From Candidatus Kuenenia stuttgartensis (lineage in GTDB: Bacteria > Planctomycetota > Planctomycetia > Planctomycetales > Planctomycetaceae): DNA of 64,000 nt. Made by a program: the position numbers and the translations under genes. Within the stretch, counting starts at the first letter, position 1. Every line of letters starts with the position of its first letter. The stretch is from contig CAMAVB010000006.1 of assembly GCA_945861465.1 (NCBI GenBank), positions 1 to 64,000 of the forward strand. The letters run 5' to 3'. Of the stretch, positions 44,722 to 53,200 are shown piece after piece. The notes under the pieces were generated by a model. The model made no database searches, was not told where the DNA came from, and worked only from the letters and a program-made list of their open reading frames with translations.

Positions 44722-45408
44722 TCAGTCCGCCGCCTTGTTTTTTTTTGCCCATTCGTCCATGTTCTCGACAAGTCGGTTGGTCAGGCTGAGTCCCAAAGAT
44801 CTTCGTGTCAGGAACATGACGCCGTCAATGAGGGACACGTCTCTGAGAGTCGCTGCCAGATTCGAAAGTCGCACTTCCTCCACCAGTTTGCTCACTTCGA
44901 CACGTTCGGCTTCCCTGTGCAGCAGCCTGATGATGGCGGAACAGTCGTTGATGTCAACGGTTTTCAGCTGTTGCATCCGCTGCCACGAAAAATAGGCCGC
45001 ACAGAACAGGCGTTGCGGCAATGCCAATTTGCCGAGCAGGCGTTCGACCCAGGTTTGGTCACTCTCCAGACTTCCGAGTGCGTACGTCCAGACGGCGGTC
45101 ATCGTGGGAGCCGCGCGGATCAGAATCATCTCACCCTCTTGTTCGAATTCATGTTCTGTGTCACCCAGTTGTTTGGGCAGACGCAGAAATGTGAAGAACA
45201 GCATTCCTCCAAAAATGCCAAACGCCACGACAAACGCCGCAATCCATGAACCGACAAATCCGAGCCGCAGGATGACAGCAAAGGCCCCTGCTTCCAACAA
45301 CGTCGCCACGAGCCCCAAGCCGACCATCGCGGTGATCGCACCGATCAGGAGACGATTCTGCCCCTGTAACTTATCAGAAAACCATCGACGGTATTCATCT
45401 TTCTTCAT
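44722..45408 (-). CDS. Membrane protein of unknown function
   Basis: 228 residues, family not recognised. A charged N-terminus (MKKDEYRRWFSDKLQGQNRL) precedes two adjacent membrane segments (LIGAITAMVGLGLVATLLEAG; GSWIAAFVVAFGIFGGMLFF). The rest is a helical soluble domain (about residues 75-228) with Glu/Leu/Arg-rich heptad-like stretches, so probably cytosolic. It is upstream of gatC on the same strand, 87 bases away, and may be co-transcribed. Confidence 0.65.
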   Translation of the reverse strand: MKKDEYRRWFSDKLQGQNRLLIGAITAMVGLGLVATLLEAGAFAVILRLGFVGSWIAAFVVAFGIFGGMLFFTFLRLPKQLGDTEHEFEQEGEMILIRAAPTMTAVWTYALGSLESDQTWVERLLGKLALPQRLFCAAYFSWQRMQQLKTVDINDCSAIIRLLHREAERVEVSKLVEEVRLSNLAATLRDVSLIDGVMFLTRRSLGLSLTNRLVENMDEWAKKNKAAD

Positions 45409-45710
45409 GATGCGGACTTCTCGCTGTGGACGGCTTCAAGGCAAGGCGAACGTGCCTTGACGGGGAATCAGCACGGAGACATGGAGTCTATGCGAAGTTG
45501 TGAGTCATGGAAAACGTGAGTCCCGCAGGTCCTCCTTGCCGAGGCGGACTTCGAGTAACGAGCATCGAGCGAGTACACCCCGCACGCCGGATTAACGAAA
45601 AACTCGTGCGTTCTTCACGGTTTCCTCGCAGCCAGAATGCAGAACTCCTGAATTCGATCATGGTGGCAGGGACGCCAAAACACTCCGCGACTACTGAGAA
45701 AGGTGAAATC

Positions 45711-45890
45711 ATGCTGTTAATCGATTCATTTGATGACGACTTTACCGATGACCCTGAACCGCTCGTCGTTCGCTGTACCGTACCGATCAGGGTCAATTCG
45801 CGACTGACATCAACATGGCTTGATGACGACTTTTTGTGCTGGTCCAGTCGTCAGAAAGATGCAGAAATCGTCGTTGAATACGACGTTTAA
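45711..45890 (+). CDS. Small acidic protein of unknown function
   Basis: 59 residues from the ATG at 45711 with AAAGGTG upstream (MLLIDSFDDDFTDDPEPLVV). No family recognised. A longer frame from 45507 reads through a GCAGGTCCTCCTTGCCGAGG hairpin repeat and is unlikely. The stop is followed at once by the CGGTTCATCGACAAATGAAC motif that also follows two other genes, which mildly supports a real gene end here. Confidence 0.42.
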   Translation: MLLIDSFDDDFTDDPEPLVVRCTVPIRVNSRLTSTWLDDDFLCWSSRQKDAEIVVEYDV

Positions 45891-46294
45891 CGGTTCATCG
45901 ACAAATGAACTGCGCGGGGATTTTCTGAGGCATTTCTCCGATGTCAAATGTTGACATTCGGGAGTGGTTTCGGATGGAATCCAGCGTCAGGGATATCGGC
46001 TGCAGGCTCTTGTTCTTGTCCTTCCATATCGAAATGATAATCCAGCCAACCGCGAGCCGCATAATCGACGTCCCAGCGCTGAGAACGAGGTTGCAGGAAA
46101 GAGAAGAACCAAAAGTCGTATTCGACTTGGCTCAGGCATCGCGCTAAAATGAGCCCGGCAACATACCGGTAGGTCGGAAGTTGCACATCGAGTCGCTGCG
46201 CTGCGTAGTGCATCTGTCCTGCGGGGAGTTGTGAGCCAGCCTCTCGATAGTTTCACCTGACAATTGTTCCTCAACTCCTTCAAGGAATTTGAAC
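45891..46294. other. Intergenic region upstream of the cupredoxin-like gene
   Basis: Starts with the R7 motif (45891-45916). A minus-strand frame at 45944-46213 (starts MHYAAQRLDVQLPTYRYVAG, contains YDFWFFSFLQPRSQRWDVDY) has protein-like composition but no recognised family, no clear ribosome binding site and no partner; it could be a remnant. The cupredoxin promoter should lie in the right half. Confidence 0.35.
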
Positions 46295-47056
46295 ATGAAA
46301 ATGATGGTATTGTCCGCCAGCCTGATGTTGTGCTGCGGTGTGTCGGCGATTGCTGAAGACTGGGGAACCATTTCAGGTCAGGTCGTAGTGACTGGCGACA
46401 TTCCGGCCCCTGTTTTGTTGCACGCGAAAGGTGCTCAGGTTAAAGACCCTGCGGTTTGTGCCGCTGCGGATACCTACAAAGATGATCTGGTCATTGATGT
46501 GGATTCCAAGGGTCTGGCAAATGTGTTCATCTATCTCCCGAAAGCTCCAAAGAGTATCCATCCCGATCTGAAGAAGCCTGATCCGGCAGTGGTGGTCTTC
46601 GACCAGAAAGGCTGTATGTTCACGCCGCACGCGATGGTTGTTCTTGGCGGACAGACTGTGGAAGTCATTTCCAGTGACGCGATTGCTCACAACACCCATA
46701 CGTATCCGCTCAAGAACCAGGCGATCAACGTGCTTGTCGCTGCGAACACGGCAGCGGGCAAAGGCTTGGCAGTGGACTACAAGATCAGCGAATCTTTGCC
46801 CATGAAGGTCGCGTGCGACTTCCATCCGTGGATGCAGGCGTACTGGATGGTGGTTGATCATCCGTATGCTGCCGTGACGGACAAGGACGGAAAGTTCAGC
46901 ATCCCGAATTTGCCAGTCGGCGAACATGAATTCCGAGTGTGGCACGAACGTAAAGGCTATCTCGAACGCAAGTACAGCGTTAAGGTTCAGAAAGGCGACA
47001 ACGAACTGAAGCCCGTCGAAGTCAAGATCGCCGACCTCAAGGGTGACGGCAAGTAG
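46295..47056 (+). CDS. Exported cupredoxin-like / methylamine-utilisation-like protein
   Basis: 253 residues from the ATG at 46295, with AAGGA eight bases upstream. Signal peptide MVLSASLMLCCGVSAIAEDW. The central domain (about 20-190) has a copper-protein look: CMFTPHAMVV, AIAHNTHTYP, and VACDFHPWMQAYWMVVDHPY with Cys-x2-His-x2-Met. The C-terminal 65 residues (AAVTDKDGKFSIPNLPVGEHEF) match a carboxypeptidase-regulatory/Ig-like domain. This two-domain layout is frequent in planctomycetes near respiratory or carbohydrate genes. Periplasmic electron transfer is plausible; the copper ligand set is inferred from spacing only. Confidence 0.75.
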   Translation: MKMMVLSASLMLCCGVSAIAEDWGTISGQVVVTGDIPAPVLLHAKGAQVKDPAVCAAADTYKDDLVIDVDSKGLANVFIYLPKAPKSIHPDLKKPDPAVVVFDQKGCMFTPHAMVVLGGQTVEVISSDAIAHNTHTYPLKNQAINVLVAANTAAGKGLAVDYKISESLPMKVACDFHPWMQAYWMVVDHPYAAVTDKDGKFSIPNLPVGEHEFRVWHERKGYLERKYSVKVQKGDNELKPVEVKIADLKGDGK

Positions 47057-47083
47057 GTCTCTTCGCTTCCCGAAGTCCGCTGG

Positions 47084-47653
47084 TCAACCTCCGGACTTGG
47101 GCACCAAATCCAGTTCCGCAGCAATTGGTTGCAGCGCCGCGATCACGAAGGCGATGTGTTCGGTGAGATCGACACCCAGATCGGCAGCACCGCGAGTAAT
47201 GTCGTCGCGGTTGACGGCGGCGGCGAAGGAGAGTTGTTTCATCTTCTTGCGGACGCTGGTGGGTGTCATGCCTTCAAGGCGGTCGGGGCGCATCAGAGCA
47301 CAAGCGACGATGAAGCCGCAGAGTTCGTCGCAGGCGTACAGGGTCTTGTCGAGGCGTGAAACGCGGGGGCAGTCGATGAGGTAATCGGCGTGCGACTTGA
47401 TCGCGTAAATCACATCTTCCGGATAGCCTCGCTGCTTCAAAATCTCAGCGCCCTGCAAAGGATGGTCAGGCGGATCGGGCCAGCGTTCGTAGTCGAAGTC
47501 GTGCAGGAGACCGACTGTGGCCCACTTGTCGGCGTCTTCTCCGAAATTCCTGGCGTATGCACGCAACGCCGCCTCAACGGCCAGCATGTGCCGAATGAGA
47601 CTTGGGCTCTGAGTATACTCGTGCAGAAGTTTCAGATCTTCCTGTCGCGACAT
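47084..47653 (-). CDS. HD-domain phosphohydrolase-like protein
   Basis: 189 residues. HD landmarks: RHMLAVEAALRAYA, GLLHDFDYERWPDPPDHPLQGAEIL and AIKSHADYL, giving the H...HD...H...D-type metal site. This is the HDIG-type hydrolase often annotated as a predicted metal-dependent phosphohydrolase. The substrate is unknown. It converges with the cupredoxin-like gene, 27 bases apart. Confidence 0.88.
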   Translation of the reverse strand: MSRQEDLKLLHEYTQSPSLIRHMLAVEAALRAYARNFGEDADKWATVGLLHDFDYERWPDPPDHPLQGAEILKQRGYPEDVIYAIKSHADYLIDCPRVSRLDKTLYACDELCGFIVACALMRPDRLEGMTPTSVRKKMKQLSFAAAVNRDDITRGAADLGVDLTEHIAFVIAALQPIAAELDLVPKSGG

Positions 47654-47771
47654 GTTTCAGTACTCTCCCACAACTTCCTGCAGGAGTGATGGTCGTGGCA
47701 GATTTCCAGACCATTTTGAATCAAGCCCGCATTCCAGGAGTTGCATCACCATTGCCGAGTTGCGTATTCTG

Positions 47772-47880
47772 CTTAGGACGGTTCGAGAAATGATTGACCG
47801 CATCCTCCTCTCCCCTGGCAAGGGGAGAGGGCAGTGTGAGGGTATAAGAAGAGACAGTTATTTATCGAGCGGTCCTTAGG
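47772..47880. repeat. Palindromic mobile-like element, family R3, copy B
   Basis: Inverted relative to copy A at 4739. Ends TTAGGACGGTTCGAGAAATG and, inverted, CTAAGGACCGCTCGATAAAT. It abuts R1 copy C so closely that both share the CCTTAGG at 47874-47880. Confidence 0.85.
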
Positions 47881-48003
47881 CGAGCGGCAGGATAGAACTT
47901 ACCATCCGCAATTTGTACGACGGACTTCCAGTCCGCCGAGTAGCACCATGCGACGGACTGGAAGTCCGTCGTACCAGTAAATTCATTTCTGCCGCTCGCC
48001 TTA
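47874..48003. repeat. Nested palindromic element, family R1, copy C
   Basis: 130 bases, nearly identical to copy B (one visible change, CCGCCG for CCGTCG in the inner palindrome). Terminal repeats CTTAGGCGAGCGGCAG / CTGCCGCTCGCCTTAA. Confidence 0.92.
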
Positions 48004-48366
48004 ATAGACGTTAAGCGTGTTGTTTCTGTGAGAAGAATTTCGATTTCGGGTGATGTCTGCTGATGATTCTCGCTCAAGGGAGGCAAGCTCCGCCGGGGGC
48101 GTAAATTGGGTTGTGGGCGAAGGTAGCATCAAGAATCCGGCAAATCCGATTACGTACAAGCTTATGAGTACTACGGGGGCGTGGAGTTATTTCCACCTAG
48201 GGGCAGTTCAACCCAGATTTTTTTCCGAATTCCTGAAACATACTGGAAAGATTGTCTCGTACGCATTTGCAGCTGAGAAGCGAGTTTGTCACAATTGCGG
48301 CGTCGCGGGAGGCTGGTTTTCTGTAGGTCAGGATGGTTTGGCATTGTGGCAGAGGAAATCTTGCCG
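48004..48366. other. Leader of the RsbW-like gene
   Basis: About 360 bases with no convincing gene. One 125-residue frame (48050-48427) overlaps the downstream start and has no recognisable features, so it is not called. The region should hold the promoter of the two-gene signalling unit. Confidence 0.4.
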
Positions 48367-48963
48367 ATGGAAGATGAATTTTCAATCTCTGAGGAAATCG
48401 TCGTCCTGTCGCGGCATGTGCGGCTAACGCAGTTGCGATCGCCTATGTGCTGTCGCTTGATTCCGAAACTGCGCGACCGGTTAATGCGCAGTCTGGCTGA
48501 ATATCAAGTCGTCGCTGGGAAACGGGAGATTCAATTCTGCATGGCGCTGGAAGAAGCGCTGAACAATGCCTTCTATCATGGGAATCTGGAACTCAGTTCG
48601 AAGCTGAAGGAAGACGGATCGTCCAGATTCATTGAATTGGCGGCCGAGCGCGAAGCGCTCTCACCGTGGTGCGAACGGTCAGTGCAGATCACAGAACTGG
48701 TAAGTGCGTTTGGCCTGTGGCTGACAATACAGGATTCCGGCGACGGCTTTGATGTTCAGGGCGTGTTGGATCGCAGCAATGACCCGGAGATGTTGCTCGC
48801 GAGTGGACGCGGATTGATGCTCATGCGTGCATTCGCAGATGAGATGTTTTACAACCGCGCGGGAAATGAATTGACACTTGTGCTCTACGCGGACGGAGAG
48901 GACCGGGAACTGCCCTTGGGGACATCATCGTCCGAAGCAGAACGCCGCCGCGTTGTTGTTTGA
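48367..48963 (+). CDS. RsbW-like HATPase (anti-sigma factor kinase family)
   Basis: 198 residues from the ATG at 48367 (MEDEFSISEEIVV), with GAGGAAATC upstream. GHKL ATPase motifs: N-box EEALNNAFYHGNLEL, G1 DSGDGFD and G2 GRGLMLMRAFADEM. An insertion between N-box and G1 (KEDGSSRFIELAAEREAL) is somewhat long. Such proteins bind ATP and phosphorylate or sequester anti-anti-sigma (STAS) partners, or serve in stress signalling. The FHA-GGDEF gene begins 43 bases after its stop, so they probably form one unit. Confidence 0.85.
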   Translation: MEDEFSISEEIVVLSRHVRLTQLRSPMCCRLIPKLRDRLMRSLAEYQVVAGKREIQFCMALEEALNNAFYHGNLELSSKLKEDGSSRFIELAAEREALSPWCERSVQITELVSAFGLWLTIQDSGDGFDVQGVLDRSNDPEMLLASGRGLMLMRAFADEMFYNRAGNELTLVLYADGEDRELPLGTSSSEAERRRVVV

Positions 48964-49006
48964 CGGGCACTGCCCTGTTGGAACGTATTTGCAATTGGCG
49001 ATCGAA

Positions 49007-49954
49007 ATGACCGGAAAATTGCCGGTAAAGCAGATTGATCAGGAATCTAGTGAACAGCGAACGCTCGCCGACACAGAGGGCGATAGCTTTCAGCTTATTC
49101 CGCCTGCGGACGTGCGTTCCGGTCATGGCTGCGTGATGCAGATCTGTCCGGTGACCGCACCAGCCGAAATGTTTCGTCTGAGCAACCAGCGTACGGTCAT
49201 CGGACGCGGACCGTCCTGTGATATCCCGCTCGACGACAATGCGGTTTCCAGAAGCCATGCTGTGATCGAACTGGATGGTTCCAATTACTTTGTCTCAGAC
49301 CTTGGAAGCCGCAATGGGACTTTTGTCGATGACAAGCCGCTGCGTGACAGGCACCGACTGAAGGGTGGAGAACTGATCCGGCTGGGCATCACGATTCTGA
49401 AATTTATGGCATCTATGGCCGAAGAAGCGACTTACCACACCGTCGTACATGAACGCATGGCGCGCGATCCGCTGACGCAAGCCTTCAATCGCAGTTACCT
49501 GATGTCAACGCTCGAAAAATTGCTGCCGCGCTGCCAGTTCTCGAAGCTCCCTCTGGCGGTCATCATGATCGATATCGATGACTTCAAGAAAATCAACGAT
49601 TCGTACGGACATCTGGTCGGTGACCAGGTACTGCGAGCTTTCAGTGAACAAATCAGCCAGACGCTGCGCGAGGATCATCCGCTCTGCCGTCTGGGTGGCG
49701 AGGAGTTTGTGGTCATCTGTGAACAAACGGAACTGCAGGATGCAGTGCGTATCGCCGAAGGGATTCGTCTGACGGTGGCATCGACTCCCTTCAGCACGCC
49801 GTCCGGTCCTGTGTCTGTCACCTGCAGTCTGGGAGTGGTGTCATTGTCTATGTCAGACGTCGGCACCGTCAATGAATTGTTATCGCGTGCGGACGAGCGG
49901 CTGTATGCTGCAAAAACATCCGGGCGGAATTGTGTCCGATCCCGGTTAGATTAG
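49007..49954 (+). CDS. FHA-GGDEF diguanylate cyclase
   Basis: 315 residues from the ATG at 49007 (MTGKLPVKQIDQ); a longer frame from 48878 overlaps the upstream gene and adds an odd N-terminus. The FHA domain (about 60-140) is complete: TVIGRGPSCDIPLDD, VSRSHAVIEL, SDLGSRNGTFVDD. The GGDEF domain (about 150-315) has DPLTQAFNRSYL, IDIDDFKKINDSYGHLVGDQ and RLGGEEFVV, an active-site GGEEF. The RxxD inhibitory site before it is not obvious. FHA binds phosphothreonine, so c-di-GMP synthesis may be controlled by a Ser/Thr kinase. Confidence 0.94.
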   Translation: MTGKLPVKQIDQESSEQRTLADTEGDSFQLIPPADVRSGHGCVMQICPVTAPAEMFRLSNQRTVIGRGPSCDIPLDDNAVSRSHAVIELDGSNYFVSDLGSRNGTFVDDKPLRDRHRLKGGELIRLGITILKFMASMAEEATYHTVVHERMARDPLTQAFNRSYLMSTLEKLLPRCQFSKLPLAVIMIDIDDFKKINDSYGHLVGDQVLRAFSEQISQTLREDHPLCRLGGEEFVVICEQTELQDAVRIAEGIRLTVASTPFSTPSGPVSVTCSLGVVSLSMSDVGTVNELLSRADERLYAAKTSGRNCVRSRLD

Positions 49955-50231
49955 ACCCTGAACACGCAACCTCCGCACCGCTTTTCGGGGTCAAAAATCG
50001 GCTCACCGACAAATGAAGTGCGCGACATAGAAACCGGGTGTAGCAAGCAACGCGCAGACACACCAAATTGCTGCAGAATGGCGTACCGGCGCTCCGCTGG
50101 TCACACCCTGCAGAACACTCAGGTTCAAAGAATGCGTTGCCGCAGAATATTTAGCGCCCCCACTAGCGTGTTTGCGCTCGTGGCTTTATCCTCAGGCGAT
50201 CTGTGTACCACCCCCCGAAAACGAGTCGATT
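49955..50231. other. Short intergenic region with R7 motif
   Basis: Contains CGGCTCACCGACAAATGAAG at 49998-50023, then a GGGTGTAGCAAG ... GGTCACACCCTGCAG inverted pair (about 50037-50115). The upstream end of the next frame (GTG 50172) is not used as start here. Confidence 0.5.
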
Positions 50232-53200
50232 ATGAACTTGAATTTCCACGCTGTTTTGTCCACCGACTTCGCCAATCGCAGACTACTCTTCGCGGTTTGT
50301 GTATTCATTTGTTTGGCTGGAGCATGTCCTTTGAAGGCCCTGCGATTTCAAGATCTGCCTGTCGAGCAGATGAAATACTTTGACGGATACCTGAAACGAG
50401 GCGGTCCGGTTGTCGGGCAGCGAGCTACTACGCATGGATTCAAGATCTCTGCAGGCAGTGAGTTCTCGAAATACTCCTTCGACTCAAACGAACGGGGCTA
50501 CGAACCGGGATTCGGACATCAGGTTCTCGGCCAAACGTGGGTTAGTCACTATGGCCGAAACTACGATGGTTATCGTCGGCTGATTTGTAACGGCATATTC
50601 TGGGCGGTCGGTTTGGAAGACAAAATCACGCCCGAGATGAACGTCGCAACCGTTGGTCTTTTCAAGCCCATAAAGGACAAACCGAAGAAAGACAAATCGG
50701 AGACGAAAGCGGAAGCAGCCATCTCGGAAAAGCGACCAGCCAAAGTCCTCGCCACCGGAAAGCCAGCGCGTTTTGTTCGCATCGAGCTTCCCGGCGACAA
50801 ACGTATTCTCACCCTTGCCGAAGTGGAAGTGATCAGCGGCAACAAGAACATTGCCCCGGATGGAGCGGCGACTCAATCCAGCACCAGCGGCGACGGCACC
50901 GCGGCCAGAGCGATTGATGGAAATCAATCGCCGGACTGGAATAAAGGCGGACAGACTCATACAACCAACGCCGGTTCGACGAATCCGTGGTGGGAAGTCG
51001 ATCTGAAAACGTCCACGAAGATTGAAAAGGTCGGCATCTGGAATCGTGAAGGCTTCGAGCAGCGGTTGGAGGGCTTCACCATCACGCTGCTGGATGAGGA
51101 TCGGAAAGAGGTCTTCCGCGCTGTGAATGTCGCAGCGCCGGAAGCGATGGTCATTGATGTTGAGAACGAAGGCCGGATGACCTGGCTCACATACAGCGGG
51201 AAAACCGGTGCGCCGGTCGCGGGAGGAGAAAAACCAGCCAGAGAAAAAGGAAAGAAGAGCGATCCGCAGCCGTCCGATGAGCCTGCATTGGCCGACATAC
51301 CAGCCGACTACCGTGATCCGCTGCCATTCTCGTTCCAGGACGGCGATGTTGTCGCAGTCATGGGCAACGGCTTGCCCGATCGCATGCAGCACGACGGATG
51401 GATGGAGACTTTGTTGCAGAGCGAACTGCAGGGCAGGAAAGTCCGCTTCCGAAACATGAGCGTCAGCGGCGACCGACCTGACTCGTTCCCGCGCAGTAGC
51501 GGCGCGATGTCGATGACGGAGTACCTGCAATACGTGAAGGCCGATGTCGTCTTCGCGTTTTTTGGTTACAACGAATCATTCGATGGAGTGGAAAAGGCGG
51601 CTGACTATCAGCAGAAGCTGGTCGCGTTCGTCAGGAAGACACGCGGCTCGAAAGCCAACGGAAAGTCGTTCCCGCGAATTGTCCTGTTCAGCCCGATTGC
51701 CCATGAAGAGACCGGTAACCCAAACGTCCCGGACGGTCAGGCTCACAACATTCAGTTGGAGGCGTACACGGCAGCAACAGAAGCGGCCGCCAAAGAAGCA
51801 GGCGTGGCGTTCGTGGATCTGTTTCATCCTTCGTTCAAACTTTTTGAAACAGCCAGCGAGCCGTTGACGATCAATGGCGTGCATCTGACAGCCGAAGGGA
51901 ATCGCCAGTTTGCGGAGGTCATTGCCACCGCATTACTCGGCCAGAAAGTCGCGACTTCGCAATCGATGGATCCCTTGCGGAGCGCGGTACTCGACAGTGC
52001 CAACCACTGGCACAACCGTTTTCGCGCTCGCGATGGAAACGACGTATGGGGCGGACGTTCCACACTGACGTTCACGAACGACCAAACCAATGCGGACGTG
52101 TTGCAGCATGAACTCAGGATGCTCGATGTCATGACCATGAATCGAGACGCTCGCGTCTGGGCTGTGGCCCAGGGACGAGACATTGCCATTGATGACAGCA
52201 ACGTCCCGAAGCCGATCGAAGTGATTTCGAACGTCGGAGGCGGAAGCAAGAGCTCCAGTGCAGAGAAGGAAGGCAAGCTGGACTACATCAGCGGAGAAGA
52301 AGGCCTCAAACACATGGCCGTCGCGGAGGGCTTTGAAGTAAATCTGTTCGCGGACGAAGTGCAGTTTCCGCAGTTGGCGAATCCGGTGCAGATGCAGTTC
52401 GATACTCAAGGTCGATTGTGGGTCGCCGTCTGGCCGACCTATCCGAAGTGGGAACCGCTGAAAGAAATGAACGATGCACTGATGATCGTTCACGACGCCA
52501 ACAACGACGGCAAAGCAGACCGAGTCACCGAGTTCGCTCGCGTACAGAACCCACTGGGTTTTGAATTCTGGAATGGCGGCGTGATCGTGACATGCGCGCC
52601 GGAAATCCTGTTCCTCAAGGACACCGATGGCGACGACGTGGCCGATGTGCGAACAATCATGCTTCAGGGCCTTGATTCCTCGGATACGCATCATGCTGCA
52701 AACAATCTGATCTATGGCCCGGATGGTGCGATCTATTGGCAAAGCGGTGTCTTCATGCAGCACAACCACGAACATCCGTGGGGATCGTCATTACAGTCCG
52801 GGGCGTCGGCGATGTATCGCTTCGATCCGCGACGTTTCACGATCTCGATGCATGCCAACAACTCGCCCAACCCCCACGGCATCGCCTTTGACCATTGGGG
52901 ATACCACTACGCGACCGACGGTACTGGTGGTCGAGCGTATCAGGTCCGGCCCGAAGGCCAGGGCTTCGCCATGCACGAACTTCTGACGAAAGAAGTTCGT
53001 CCCGTGACTGCCAGCGAAGTCGTCAGCAGTACGCATTTCCCGGAATCGATGCAGGGTGACTTCCTGATCTGCAACGTGATCGGTTTCCTTGGTATCAAGC
53101 ACTATCATCTGGAACGAAACGCTGAAAAGGGAACCGTTTGGGGAGAACCGGCCGGGACCGATCTCACCGTCACCACCATCAACGCCGATGGCTCAACGAC

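Noticed and set aside
48050-48427. 125-residue plus frame upstream of the RsbW-like gene
   Set aside because: Overlaps the better-supported start at 48367, unrecognised, no clear ribosome binding site.
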